46,888 bases of DNA from an uncultured Bacteroidales bacterium (lineage in GTDB: Bacteria; Bacteroidota; Bacteroidia; Bacteroidales; F082), in the NCBI GenBank assembly GCA_905234645.1, contig CAJOIS010000012.1, positions 1 through 46,888 on the forward strand. Direction: 5' to 3'. Numbering within the stretch: the first letter of the stretch is position 1; every line of letters starts with the position of its first letter. The position numbers and the translations under genes were made by a program. Shown one piece after another: positions 7,115 to 15,291 of the stretch. The notes below the pieces were generated by a model. It made no database searches, was not told the DNA's origin, and worked only from the letters and a program-made list of their open reading frames with translations.

Positions 7115-8201
7115 TTCCATTGTCATAGAGTTGGCGCATTTGATTGTCGCGCTCATCAATGTCCTCCTCGGTAAAGTCTTCTTCCATCAGCCGCTTGATT
7201 TCGGCAATCATCTGTTCGGGCTCATCTGCGACCACACAAAGACTTTCCAAGGAAGTGCCGCGCACCATGTCCGAGTTGACCAAACAGAAACGCCCATTAT
7301 ACAGCGCATTCAACAGTTTTAGTTTCAATCCTGTAGGTTGGTTTGTCACTAATATGTTCACCTGAGCCTGTCTCAAAAGGTCGATCATCTCGGCATCGTC
7401 GGGGTTGGCCACCAAGGTCACGTTGGAATGCTTTTCGGCGAGTTTCACCAACTTGTCGGAAGGATTCAATCCGGCCACGACACAATGCAAATCCAACTCG
7501 GAAAACACATTCTCTATCAACCACTTGGCGGCTTCTTCGTTTTCCTTCACCGAGAGGTTGCCATGATACAGCACGAACTCTCCCCTACCCGTCTCCGAGC
7601 ACACCGAATCGGAGGCGTTGAAGCCTGGAACGAGCGTAACCTTACCGTATTTCTTTGCGAAATAGTCCGCATCCTGTTGCGAGATGGCGAAAATGCCCGC
7701 AGCCTTACGTAAAATCGGTTCATAACGCCTTAATTTCCACGCCTCTGCATAATAAAACAGCTTTTTCCAGCACCACTTCTCCGACTCGCCCAAGGCGTGG
7801 TAATAGTCATGCTCCACATTATGGGCGCGGACATAGATCTTCCTGTTTTTCAAGCGTTTGTCGGAAAGGACTGCTGTGGAATGCAAACCTTCGCAGAGAA
7901 TGGGATAATTATCTTGCAACAAATCTTTCACCAATTCCTCGGACTTTCTCGAATTCACAATAAACGGCGTAAGGCTCAACTGCCTGCCAAAAGAGGTGTC
8001 GCGCTTGTAGTTTTTCACCTCGTGGCAACGCTTCAGTATCTCCTGTTCACCGCGACCATACTCAAAACAATGCAGATGCACCTTGACGCCAGCCTCAGAA
8101 AGGGCTTTCACACGATAAAACACATCGATGACACCGCCATAATTGGCGGGATATGGGACGTCAAAGGCAATTATATGTAGGTGATAATCGGTATCATTCA
8201 T
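7077..8201 (-). CDS. Glycosyltransferase, GT-B fold (GT4-like)
   Basis: A 374-residue cytosolic protein. The N-terminal Rossmann part starts HIIAFDVPYPANYGGVIDVF, a start typical for GT4-like enzymes that bind a sugar-nucleotide donor in the C-terminal half. The C-terminal half has VLYHGNLSVKENEEAAKWL and LRQAQVNILVTNQPTGLKLKLL, the equivalents of the donor-binding region. Start chosen at 8201 rather than the longer frame from 8369, because the extra residues overlap the upstream gene and lack family character; the chosen ATG overlaps the end of the upstream glycosyltransferase by 8 bp. The last codons are part of the terminator stem. Substrate unknown; a role in cell-envelope glycan or glycolipid synthesis is inferred. 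Confidence 0.82.
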   Translation of the reverse strand: MNDTDYHLHIIAFDVPYPANYGGVIDVFYRVKALSEAGVKVHLHCFEYGRGEQEILKRCHEVKNYKRDTSFGRQLSLTPFIVNSRKSEELVKDLLQDNYPILCEGLHSTAVLSDKRLKNRKIYVRAHNVEHDYYHALGESEKWCWKKLFYYAEAWKLRRYEPILRKAAGIFAISQQDADYFAKKYGKVTLVPGFNASDSVCSETGRGEFVLYHGNLSVKENEEAAKWLIENVFSELDLHCVVAGLNPSDKLVKLAEKHSNVTLVANPDDAEMIDLLRQAQVNILVTNQPTGLKLKLLNALYNGRFCLVNSDMVRGTSLESLCVVADEPEQMIAEIKRLMEEDFTEEDIDERDNQMRQLYDNGSNQRKITQVIFR

Positions 8202-9309
8202 AATGTCTGTAGATTTCAAGCAGTTTCTGTTCCTCGTTCTCCCAGCACAAATCTTGTGCCGCAACGGCCAAATTTTGCTTCCACTGTTCTCTTCTCGCCA
8301 TGTCCGACAATCCTTCACGGATAGTGGCGGCAATGGTCTCAGGCTCATGGTTCTCGATGAACAAGCCAAGGTCGTATTGACGGATGATTTTTTCTATTTC
8401 TGTCAAATGTGAAGCAATGATAGGCACTCCTGCTTGGATGAAGTCGAAGAGTTTGTTGGGCAAGCTGAAACGGTAGTTAAGGTTAGTGTCCTTGTCGAGG
8501 CAGAAGCCCAACTCGGCCAATTGCGTGTAAGCCATCATCTGTTGGTAAGGCATACGAGGGAAGAAACGTACACGGTCGGTGATTTTTAGGTCTTCTACCA
8601 TTTGCTTTAGGATGGGCAACACATCGCCGCCACCAATAACCATCAGGAAGCAGTCGTCCAAGAGTACCATAGCCTGCACCAGTTCCTCTGCCCCTCGTTG
8701 GATGTTGATGCCCGAGCCTTGTAGCACCAGCAAGTGTTTGTCAGTGGGCAAGCCCAATTCCATTTTATCACCTTTTGGAGGCAATGCCTTTCGAGGTGGA
8801 ATATTTCTAATGACGTGGCATTTGACGCCATATTTCTCGCGGAACAGGTCCGCGATGCTGTCGCACACGGTAATCATCTCGTCCAGTTTGGGCACCACAA
8901 AGCCCTCAATGCGTTTCCACACCCTTTGCACCTTCGGCCTATTGACCAACTCGGGCGTCTCGGTGAAATACTCGTGGCTGTCAAAGACCATCTTGCAGGC
9001 TTTCAGGCGCGAGATGAAATAGTTGGGCAGAATGGTATCCAAGTCGTTGGACAGCAAAAGGTCGGCACGATGAAACAGCAAGAAGAAAAACAAGCGAATA
9101 TTGTATTCGGCATAGAAAAACGGGCCTTTCTCGAAAAGCAGTTTCATCCGTTTCGTATCGTAGGGTCGCTCGTCCATCGGTGGGCTTTTGCGTTGCTTGC
9201 GTCCTACCAAAAGCACCTCATAGCCAGCCTTTTGCAAGGCCAGGCACGACTTGTTGACTCGTTGGTCCGTGACCAAGTCGTTGATTACCGATACGATGGC
9301 GCGTTTCAT
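8194..9309 (-). CDS. Glycosyltransferase family 4-like protein
   Basis: A 371-residue protein of the GT-B fold. Recognisable parts are KRAIVSVINDLVTDQRVNK at the start, the acceptor-side motif MVFDSHEYFTETPEL, LLVLQGSGINIQRGAEELVQAM at the start of the donor domain, and FSLPNKLFDFIQAGVPIIAS, the GT4 E/P-x-K-x-x-E-like region. A frame open to 9747 exists, but the ATG at 9309 follows a -7 box by 5 nt and everything upstream is antisense to murB. It forms a two-gene unit with the glycosyltransferase at 7077-8201, and is divergent from murB with a shared promoter region. Confidence 0.83.
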   Translation of the reverse strand: MKRAIVSVINDLVTDQRVNKSCLALQKAGYEVLLVGRKQRKSPPMDERPYDTKRMKLLFEKGPFFYAEYNIRLFFFLLFHRADLLLSNDLDTILPNYFISRLKACKMVFDSHEYFTETPELVNRPKVQRVWKRIEGFVVPKLDEMITVCDSIADLFREKYGVKCHVIRNIPPRKALPPKGDKMELGLPTDKHLLVLQGSGINIQRGAEELVQAMVLLDDCFLMVIGGGDVLPILKQMVEDLKITDRVRFFPRMPYQQMMAYTQLAELGFCLDKDTNLNYRFSLPNKLFDFIQAGVPIIASHLTEIEKIIRQYDLGLFIENHEPETIAATIREGLSDMARREQWKQNLAVAAQDLCWENEEQKLLEIYRHYE

Positions 9310-9314
9310 CGGGG

Positions 9315-9322
9315 CAAAGGTA
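9315..9322 (-). promoter_or_regulatory. -7 box TACCTTTG
   Basis: Minus strand full match to TAnnTTTG just upstream of the ATG at 9309; the leader would be only a few bases long or absent. Confidence 0.65.
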
Positions 9323-9363
9323 CAAAGTTTTCCGTTAAACGAGGAAAATACACTGGTATTGTG

Positions 9364-9371
9364 TATTTTTG
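9364..9371 (+). promoter_or_regulatory. -7 box TATTTTTG
   Basis: Full consensus match 4 nt before the murB ATG at 9376, implying a very short or absent leader. It is back to back with the minus-strand -7 box at 9315. Confidence 0.65.
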
Positions 9372-9375
9372 CAGC

Positions 9376-10389
9376 ATGAAAACCAATGTCGACCTCCAGC
9401 CCTACAATAGCTTCGGCTTCCACACCGTGGCAAAGCATTTCGTTGAAATCAATGACATTCAAGAGCTTGAAGCATTGATTCGCTCCGATGTGTTCAAGAG
9501 AGAGAAGCATCTGATCCTCAGCGGAGGCAACAATGTGCTCTTCCAAGATGAGTTTTTCGATGGCATCGTCATGCATATCAACACCAAAGGCATTGAAGTC
9601 GTCGAAAATCAGGGAAATGATGTGGTTGTAAAGGCCCAAGGTGGCGAGGATTGGCCCGAGTTCGTCAAGAAGATGGTCGCCATGGGTTTGTATGGTGTGG
9701 AAAACCTTGCCCACATTCCAGGCAAAGTCGGGGCGGCACCTGTGCAAAACATTGGTGCATATGGCATGGAGTTAAAAGACAGCCTTCTGCAATGCGAAGC
9801 TATCGAACTTGCCACGGGCAAAAAGCGGGTTTTCACCAAAGAGGAATGCCAGTTCGGCTACCGCAACAGCATCTTCAAGAATGAGCTGAAAGGGCAATAT
9901 GTCATCATCTCGGTGGACTTCCTGCTGAAAAAAGACGCTCCGCTTCACCTCGAATACGGCAACATCAAGGCGTATTTGGAGCAAAACGGCATTGAAAGCC
10001 CCACCCTACTACAACTCCACGATGCCATTTGTGCCATTCGCGATGCCAAGTTGCCCGACGTGAAGAAGATTGGCAGCGCGGGGAGCTTCTTCAAGAACCC
10101 AGTCATCAGTGCTGAACAATTTGAGGCCCTACAAAAACAACATCCCAACATTCCGCATTATGATGAGCCAAACGACAAAGTGAAAGTTCCCGCTGGCTGG
10201 CTCATCGAGCAAGCCGGCTGGAAAGGCTGGCGCGACGAGCACGTGGGCGTGTACGAGAAACAGGCGCTCGTTTTAGTGCACTATGGCGGCAGCAAAGGCC
10301 AAGACGTTGTGGAACTCGCTCAACGGATTCAACAATCCGTTGAGGAAAAGTTTGGAATTCGGATTAGCCCTGAAGTCAACTTCGTTTAG
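9376..10389 (+). CDS. murB: UDP-N-acetylenolpyruvoylglucosamine reductase MurB
   Basis: A 337-residue flavoenzyme of the cytosol that reduces UDP-GlcNAc-enolpyruvate with NADPH to UDP-MurNAc, the second committed step of peptidoglycan precursor synthesis. FAD-binding motifs are LSGGNNVLF (about residues 49-57) and HIPGKVGAAPVQNIGAYG (about 114-131). The substrate-binding and catalytic stretches YRNSIFK, GSAGSFFKNP (catalytic Ser) and PAGWLIEQAGWKG are all present. These are type I MurB features. The start at 9376 is fixed by the -7 box; the upstream part of the longer frame from 8734 is antisense to the glycosyltransferase. The TAG stop overlaps the end of a small minus-strand frame. Confidence 0.95.
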   Translation: MKTNVDLQPYNSFGFHTVAKHFVEINDIQELEALIRSDVFKREKHLILSGGNNVLFQDEFFDGIVMHINTKGIEVVENQGNDVVVKAQGGEDWPEFVKKMVAMGLYGVENLAHIPGKVGAAPVQNIGAYGMELKDSLLQCEAIELATGKKRVFTKEECQFGYRNSIFKNELKGQYVIISVDFLLKKDAPLHLEYGNIKAYLEQNGIESPTLLQLHDAICAIRDAKLPDVKKIGSAGSFFKNPVISAEQFEALQKQHPNIPHYDEPNDKVKVPAGWLIEQAGWKGWRDEHVGVYEKQALVLVHYGGSKGQDVVELAQRIQQSVEEKFGIRISPEVNFV

Positions 10390-10496
10390 TTGTCATACTC
10401 CAGCACTTCAATATCGCTGCCTGAGTTGAAGACAATGTACTTCTTGCCGTAAACATATATGATTTCGTAATCGGCGCTGCGGGATGTTTTCAACAC
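10386..10496 (-). CDS. Possible small ORF or gene remnant after pyrD
   Basis: Downstream of pyrD, in another frame that already overlaps the last codons of pyrD, the minus strand encodes a 36-residue stretch from a GTG (10496) to TAA (10386): it contains [20 protein letters not shown] and ends EVLEYDN. Its composition (Y, K, V, acidic end) looks like protein rather than random sequence, and the frame stays open further upstream inside pyrD. It may be a tiny gene translated by reinitiation after the pyrD stop, or the tail of a lost gene. No homologue recognised. Confidence 0.3.
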   Translation of the reverse strand: MLKTSRSADYEIIYVYGKKYIVFNSGSDIEVLEYDN

Positions 10497-11404
10497 TCCA
10501 AGGCTCCAATCAGTTCCGTAATCTCTTGGAAGCCATACCGCTCGCAATACGCCTTCATCCCTTCGGCGACCTTCACAGAAACAGCAGGATCAATGAAATT
10601 GGCCGTTCCGATTTCAATAGCGGAGGCACCGGCGAGCATGAACTCCACGGCATCGGTGGCGTTGGAGATGCCACCCAAGCCCACCACGGGGATTTTCACC
10701 GCCTTGGCCACCTGCCACACCATGCGCAAAGCTACGGGCTTCACGCAGGCACCCGACAAGCCGCCAGTAATCACAGACAGTTTCGGCCTACGCTTCTCCG
10801 CATCGATGGCCATGCCCATCAAGGTGTTGATGAGCGACACCGAATCGGCTCCTGCGGCTTCGGCCGCCAAGGCAATCTCGGCGATGTTGGTCACATTCGG
10901 CGACAACTTGACCATCAGGTGTTTATGATACACCTTGCGTACCTCTGAAACCACCTGCGAGATGCCTGTGGTAGTCACACCAAAGGCCATGCCACCTTGT
11001 TTCACATTGGGGCAAGAGACATTCAATTCAATGGCTGGAATCTTGTCCAAGGCATCCACCATCTCGGCACCTTTCACGTAATCATCCAGGCAAGAACCCG
11101 AAAGGTTCAGCAGTACATTGGTATTAAAGTCCTTGATGCGCGGATAAATCGTGTCAATGAAGTATTGTACGCCTTTGTTTTGCAGTCCGACGCAATTCAG
11201 CATCCCCGAAGCGGTTTCAGCCATACGCGGATAGGGATTGCCTTCGCGCGGATTTAGCGTTGTGCCTTTCACGATGATACCGCCTAACTGAGCCAAATCC
11301 ACAAAATCGGTGTATTCCTCGCCATAGCCGAAGGTACCCGAAGCCGTCATCACGGGGTTGCGCAGCACCAAGCCGCGCCCCAAATCTATCGTCATGTTCA
11401 CCAT
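10490..11404 (-). CDS. pyrD: Dihydroorotate dehydrogenase B, catalytic subunit
   Basis: A 304-residue FMN enzyme that oxidises dihydroorotate to orotate, the fourth step of pyrimidine synthesis. [27 protein letters not shown] with the catalytic Cys of class 1B enzymes, [26 protein letters not shown], and the FMN-phosphate loops [16 protein letters not shown] and [20 protein letters not shown] plus EIGTANF are all present. The class 1B enzyme works as a heterotetramer with PyrK, which is encoded immediately upstream; the 11404 ATG overlaps the pyrK stop by 7 bp. A second ATG at 11395 is equally possible and would leave a 2-bp gap. Confidence 0.95.
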   Translation of the reverse strand: MVNMTIDLGRGLVLRNPVMTASGTFGYGEEYTDFVDLAQLGGIIVKGTTLNPREGNPYPRMAETASGMLNCVGLQNKGVQYFIDTIYPRIKDFNTNVLLNLSGSCLDDYVKGAEMVDALDKIPAIELNVSCPNVKQGGMAFGVTTTGISQVVSEVRKVYHKHLMVKLSPNVTNIAEIALAAEAAGADSVSLINTLMGMAIDAEKRRPKLSVITGGLSGACVKPVALRMVWQVAKAVKIPVVGLGGISNATDAVEFMLAGASAIEIGTANFIDPAVSVKVAEGMKAYCERYGFQEITELIGALEC

Positions 11405-12159
11405 TTCAACCTCCTTGTGTTAAAAACAGGTCCTTCCTTGCAGACGCACACGTGGCCGTCGACGGTGTCCTCCACACAGCAGAGACAGGCACCCAAGCCA
11501 CAGGCCATCAGGTTTTCGAGCGACACTTCACAGCAAACGTCCTTTTCGGCAGCCAATTTCGCCACTGCCTTCATCATTGGCTTGGGACCACAGACATAAA
11601 TCTTATCAAAACTCTGTTTTTGCCAAACGGAATGCATCGTCACGAAGCCTTTCTCACCAAGAGAGCCGTCTTCCGTCGTCACAAAGGTCTCGCCCAATCT
11701 TTGGTAATCTTCCAAACGCAACAAGTCCGATTGTGACTTGCCGCCCAAAAGCAAGGTCGGGCGAATGCCTTTGCCGTTCAACACTTTGGCGAAGTAATAC
11801 AAGGGTGCTATGCCGATGCCGCCACCGACGAGCAAGACTTTTTCTCCTTTTCCAGGAAGGCTAAAACCATTGCCCAAGGGTAGCACCATATTTATCGTAT
11901 CACCTTTATTTGCCGAGGCAAGATGCCTTGTCCCCTCGCCCACCTGCTGCACCAACAGGGTGATTTCATTCTGCTTGGCATCCACATCGTGGATGGAAAT
12001 CGGGCGACGAAGATAGGTGGCCGGCGAGCCGGCGACGCGCACCTGAACAAACTGTCCAGGCTGGATGTCGGGCAAAGCCATTTCGGACCGCAATTGCAGC
12101 AGCACCGAGCGACCGAAGTCCTGCTTTTCGACCAGTTTGAAGTCTGCAATTTGTTTCAT
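11398..12159 (-). CDS. pyrK: Dihydroorotate dehydrogenase B, electron transfer subunit
   Basis: A 253-residue iron-sulfur flavoprotein that passes electrons from PyrD to NAD. It has the FAD-binding RRPISIHDV motif (about residue 52), the NAD-domain loop [14 protein letters not shown] (about 110), VCGPKPMM (about 188), and a C-terminal [2Fe-2S] cysteine set in [16 protein letters not shown] and the following [11 protein letters not shown]. It is the first gene of a pyrK-pyrD unit. Start chosen at 12159: the longer frame from 12369 begins inside the upstream gene and crosses its terminator. The -7 box lies 75 nt upstream, leaving a 70-nt leader. Confidence 0.93.
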   Translation of the reverse strand: MKQIADFKLVEKQDFGRSVLLQLRSEMALPDIQPGQFVQVRVAGSPATYLRRPISIHDVDAKQNEITLLVQQVGEGTRHLASANKGDTINMVLPLGNGFSLPGKGEKVLLVGGGIGIAPLYYFAKVLNGKGIRPTLLLGGKSQSDLLRLEDYQRLGETFVTTEDGSLGEKGFVTMHSVWQKQSFDKIYVCGPKPMMKAVAKLAAEKDVCCEVSLENLMACGLGACLCCVEDTVDGHVCVCKEGPVFNTRRLKW

Positions 12160-12234
12160 ATACGTTTCCTTTTGCTTGGGAGATTGCGGATCGTGGCTCA
12201 CCAACCGTCCGCAATGACCCCTTGGATTCGGTGA

Positions 12235-12242
12235 CAAATATA
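12235..12242 (-). promoter_or_regulatory. -7 box TATATTTG for pyrK-pyrD
   Basis: Minus strand TATATTTG, full match to TAnnTTTG, directly behind the terminator of the upstream DUF5606 gene and 75 nt before the pyrK ATG. Confidence 0.65.
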
Positions 12243-12267
12243 CAAAAAAAGCTGCCGAAGCAGCTTC
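12243..12267 (-). terminator. Rho-independent terminator of DUF5606 gene
   Basis: On the minus strand a 7-bp stem (12260-12266 with 12249-12255, AAGCTGC/GCAGCTT) with loop TTCG is followed by seven T residues. TTCG is the especially stable tetraloop. Confidence 0.8.
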
Positions 12268-12286
12268 TTTTAATTCATTCACGAGA

Positions 12287-12730
12287 TCATTCCGCTTTCT
12301 CGGCAGGTGCTTCGGGCGTTTCTTCCTTGGCTTCAGGCTCTTCCGTGAAGTCGAGCAGCCCCTTGTCATTCAGCATCTGATACCAGGCGAAGACTTTCTT
12401 CATGTCGGAAGGATAGACGGCATCCTCGTCATAGTCGGGCATGACGAAGGCGAACTTCTCGCGCAGCTCATCATTCGAGGCTTTCTTATAGTCAAAGTCA
12501 ACCTTGTCACCCATCTTCTCGTGGATCATCTTAAAGACTTCCTTCAGCGGACGATCCTCGTCGGTGGAAAAGATGGAAATCTCCTCAAGGGAGCTCATGC
12601 GGTCGTGGGCAAAGGCGGGAATGCACTTGCCGTCGATAACAGATTCAACAATAAGCCTACCAACGGCCTGTGACTTCACAACATAAAGGCCCGGCTTGCC
12701 AGATATCGATACAATTTTACTTAAATCCAT
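12287..12730 (-). CDS. DUF5606 domain protein
   Basis: A 147-residue acidic cytosolic protein conserved across Bacteroidota. It begins MDLSKIVSISGKPGLYVVKS and has the conserved central pieces SLEEISIFSTD and DVDFDY-like and MPDYDEDAVYPSDMKKVFAWYQ, then a disordered Glu/Pro/Ala tail (EEPEAKEETPEAPAEKAE). The N-terminal part looks like a small beta-barrel. No biochemical function is known to me. Single gene with its own -7 box and a strong terminator. Confidence 0.85.
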   Translation of the reverse strand: MDLSKIVSISGKPGLYVVKSQAVGRLIVESVIDGKCIPAFAHDRMSSLEEISIFSTDEDRPLKEVFKMIHEKMGDKVDFDYKKASNDELREKFAFVMPDYDEDAVYPSDMKKVFAWYQMLNDKGLLDFTEEPEAKEETPEAPAEKAE

Positions 12731-12756
12731 GGTTCAATCATTTTTCAAAACGGCTG

Positions 12757-12764
12757 CAAAAATA
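12757..12764 (-). promoter_or_regulatory. -7 box TATTTTTG
   Basis: Minus strand full consensus match, 26 nt before the ATG at 12730. Confidence 0.7.
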
Positions 12765-12795
12765 GGAAAAAAGTTTGGGTTATTGAACTTTTTTA

Positions 12796-12803
12796 TAACT
12801 TTG
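12796..12803 (+). promoter_or_regulatory. -7 box TAACTTTG
   Basis: Full consensus match, 54 nt before the ATG at 12858, divergent from the DUF5606 promoter. Confidence 0.7.
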
Positions 12804-12857
12804 CAATTACTAATTTGGTATGTTTTACATATACATCATTAACTAAGATAAAGACCA

Positions 12858-15287
12858 ATGAAAAGATTCCTCTCAATATCAATTTGTTTGCTCATTGCAA
12901 CACTTTCTTTTGCGCAATCTCAGCAAGGCTTCGTTAAAACCAAAGGCCGTATGGTCAACGGCAAACTAGTCCCTGGACAAGGACTTACGGGTGCCATGGT
13001 ATCGGTGCAAGGCCGCACTCCCGTGCTTGTTAACGCCAACGACGGTGCATTCTCCTTCCCTACGCCCAACACGACATTTCGTCTTGACTCGGTGATGAAA
13101 AAAGGATACCAGCTGGTGGACATGGAAGCCTGCCCGAAAAACTACGAGCGCTCCTCCAACCCACTCTATATCATCATGGAGACACCCGAGCAGCAGTTGC
13201 AAGACAAGCTCAACGCCGAACGCAAGATTCGTCGAAACCTGCAAAAGCAGTTGCAGGCCAAGGAAGACGAGATTGAAGCCCTCAAGGAAGAAAGTGCCAT
13301 CTCGATGGAGGAATACCAAAGACTATTGCAGCAACTGTATGCCGAGCAAGAGAGCAACGAACACCTCATCTCCGACATGGCCAAGCGTTATTCCGAGTTG
13401 GACTATGACCAGTTGGACGATTTCTACCGCCAGGTTTCGTATTGCATTGAGAACGGCGAGCTTGTGAAGGCCGACTCGCTGCTGAACACCAGAGGCGATG
13501 TCAGCAAACAAGTTGAGGAACAGATACAGAAAGGACAAGCCATCCGCGAGCAAGAAGAATTGTTGAGCCAAGCCAAAGCAGTGCATGCTGCCGACAATGA
13601 GGAGTTGGCGAAGCGCTGCTACAGCTACTACGAGACTTTCGCAGCACAACATCTGAACGACACCGCCGCCTATTACCTTGACCTGCGAGCCAGCTTGGAC
13701 ACCACCAACGTCGAATGGCTCATGGATGCCGGATCCTATTTCTTGAATTACGTGGCTGATTTCGACAAGGCCTTGTCTTTGTTCAACATGGCACTACGCC
13801 AATCACAGCTTCAAAAAGACAATGGACCCGATGCCATGGTGGATGTCTATACCAATATTGGACTCGTGTATTTTACCACAGCAGACTACAAAAAGGCCTT
13901 GGACAACCTACAGCTTGCCTTGGACATGGGAAGACAAAACTATGGCAAGGAAAACACCAGAGTGGCAACGGCCTTACACTACATAGGACAGGTGTATTAC
14001 AAACAAGGGGACTTCAAAAGCGCCTTGAACTATTTCTTGGAATCATTGAAAATCGATGAGAAAGCTTTAGGCAAAGAAGACAACAAACTGGCATGCGTTT
14101 ACAATGACATAGGTTTGGTCTATTATGAACAAAGCGATATCGATAAGGCTTTGGAATACTTCGAGGAGGCCTTGAAAATACAAGAAAAAACTGTGGGTTT
14201 GGACCACAAGGACGCCTCTTCGACATACAACAATTTCGGGCTTGCTTATGCCTATAAAGGCGATCATGAAAGCGCATTGAAGTATTACAACAAAGCCTTG
14301 GAAATCCTGGAAACGCTTTTCGGAGACTATTATCCCCGTATCGCGAAGACCTACTCCAATATCGGCTGGGAATACTATTCCCTCGGCAATTACGAGAAGA
14401 CGTTGGAGTATTTCCAAACAAGCCTGGAAAGGGGAGAGAAGATATTCGGGGGAAAGCATCCCGATGTCGCCACCTACAGTTATAATATTGGTTGGGTGTA
14501 TTATATGCAGGGCAAATACACAGAATCCATGGAATATAGCGAAAGGGCCTTGAAAATACGCGAGGAGGTATATGGCAAAGAGCATCCCGACGTCGCCTCA
14601 GTTTACAACACCATGGGAAAGTTGTATTACGAGTTGGGCGACATCGACACATCCATGCAATACTTCCAAGAGGCCTTGGCTATCATGGAAAAAGTGTTTG
14701 GCAAAGACAGTCCGAAACTCTCCAAGGTCTTTGACAATCTTGGGATGGTATACAACAAAAAAGGCAACTACGACAAAGCCTTGGAATACTATCGCAGAGC
14801 CTTGAAAATCAGAGAAGACGCATTAGGAAAAGATCATTCAGAAGTCGCGATTGTCTATAACAACCTCGGCATCGTGTACTCCGACAAGGGCGACTATTCC
14901 AAAGCCGCCGAATGCTATCATAGGGCAATGGAAATCTGGTTGAACCAATACGGAGAAGACCATCCTTATCTTGCGGCAGCCTACAACAACATAGGACGCG
15001 CCTATTTCAGCCAAGGAGATAACGAAACAGCCCTTTTATACTACAATAAATCATTGAATATCCTGAAGACCAAATACGGCGAAGACCATCCTAACACCGC
15101 CAAGGTGTTTGTCTCCATCGGAAAAGTTTATTATAGTCAAGGCGACTACAAGACTGCCTTAGAGTATTATCAGAATGCTTTGGAGATCAGGAGAAACAAG
15201 CTCGGTGAAGACCATCCAGATGTTATCAGCACCATAGAAAGAATCAACGAAGTCAAAGCCAAGATGGGAGAGCAAGGAGAAGAATAG
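12858..15287 (+). CDS. Secreted TPR-repeat protein (kinesin-light-chain type)
   Basis: An 809-residue protein. Signal peptide (FLSISICLLIATLSFAQ), then a carboxypeptidase-regulatory-like beta domain (residues about 25-105: VKTKGRMVNGKLVPGQGLTG), a long coiled coil (about 110-190, QQLQDKLNAERKIRRNLQKQ), a helical region, and eleven consecutive TPRs of exactly 42 residues from about residue 325 to 790. Each repeat follows VYNNIGxVYYxxGDYxxALEYY and ends GEDHPD, the TPR_10/TPR_12 pattern of kinesin light chains. The 126-bp period is well kept at protein level. Bacteroidota proteins of this plan often end in a sensor kinase or HTH domain; this one ends after the last repeat with a short acidic tail. 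Partner unknown. Convergent to the PCMD gene with a 4-bp gap and no visible terminator. Confidence 0.85.
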   Translation: MKRFLSISICLLIATLSFAQSQQGFVKTKGRMVNGKLVPGQGLTGAMVSVQGRTPVLVNANDGAFSFPTPNTTFRLDSVMKKGYQLVDMEACPKNYERSSNPLYIIMETPEQQLQDKLNAERKIRRNLQKQLQAKEDEIEALKEESAISMEEYQRLLQQLYAEQESNEHLISDMAKRYSELDYDQLDDFYRQVSYCIENGELVKADSLLNTRGDVSKQVEEQIQKGQAIREQEELLSQAKAVHAADNEELAKRCYSYYETFAAQHLNDTAAYYLDLRASLDTTNVEWLMDAGSYFLNYVADFDKALSLFNMALRQSQLQKDNGPDAMVDVYTNIGLVYFTTADYKKALDNLQLALDMGRQNYGKENTRVATALHYIGQVYYKQGDFKSALNYFLESLKIDEKALGKEDNKLACVYNDIGLVYYEQSDIDKALEYFEEALKIQEKTVGLDHKDASSTYNNFGLAYAYKGDHESALKYYNKALEILETLFGDYYPRIAKTYSNIGWEYYSLGNYEKTLEYFQTSLERGEKIFGGKHPDVATYSYNIGWVYYMQGKYTESMEYSERALKIREEVYGKEHPDVASVYNTMGKLYYELGDIDTSMQYFQEALAIMEKVFGKDSPKLSKVFDNLGMVYNKKGNYDKALEYYRRALKIREDALGKDHSEVAIVYNNLGIVYSDKGDYSKAAECYHRAMEIWLNQYGEDHPYLAAAYNNIGRAYFSQGDNETALLYYNKSLNILKTKYGEDHPNTAKVFVSIGKVYYSQGDYKTALEYYQNALEIRRNKLGEDHPDVISTIERINEVKAKMGEQGEE

Positions 15288-15291
15288 GTCA

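Noticed and set aside
11398-12369. Long pyrK frame starting at 12369
   Set aside because: The first 70 codons run through the 3' end and terminator of the DUF5606 gene; PyrK proteins start near MKQIADF.
14014-14652. Two antisense frames within the TPR gene
   Set aside because: They repeat with the 126-bp TPR period and are simple mirrors of it.
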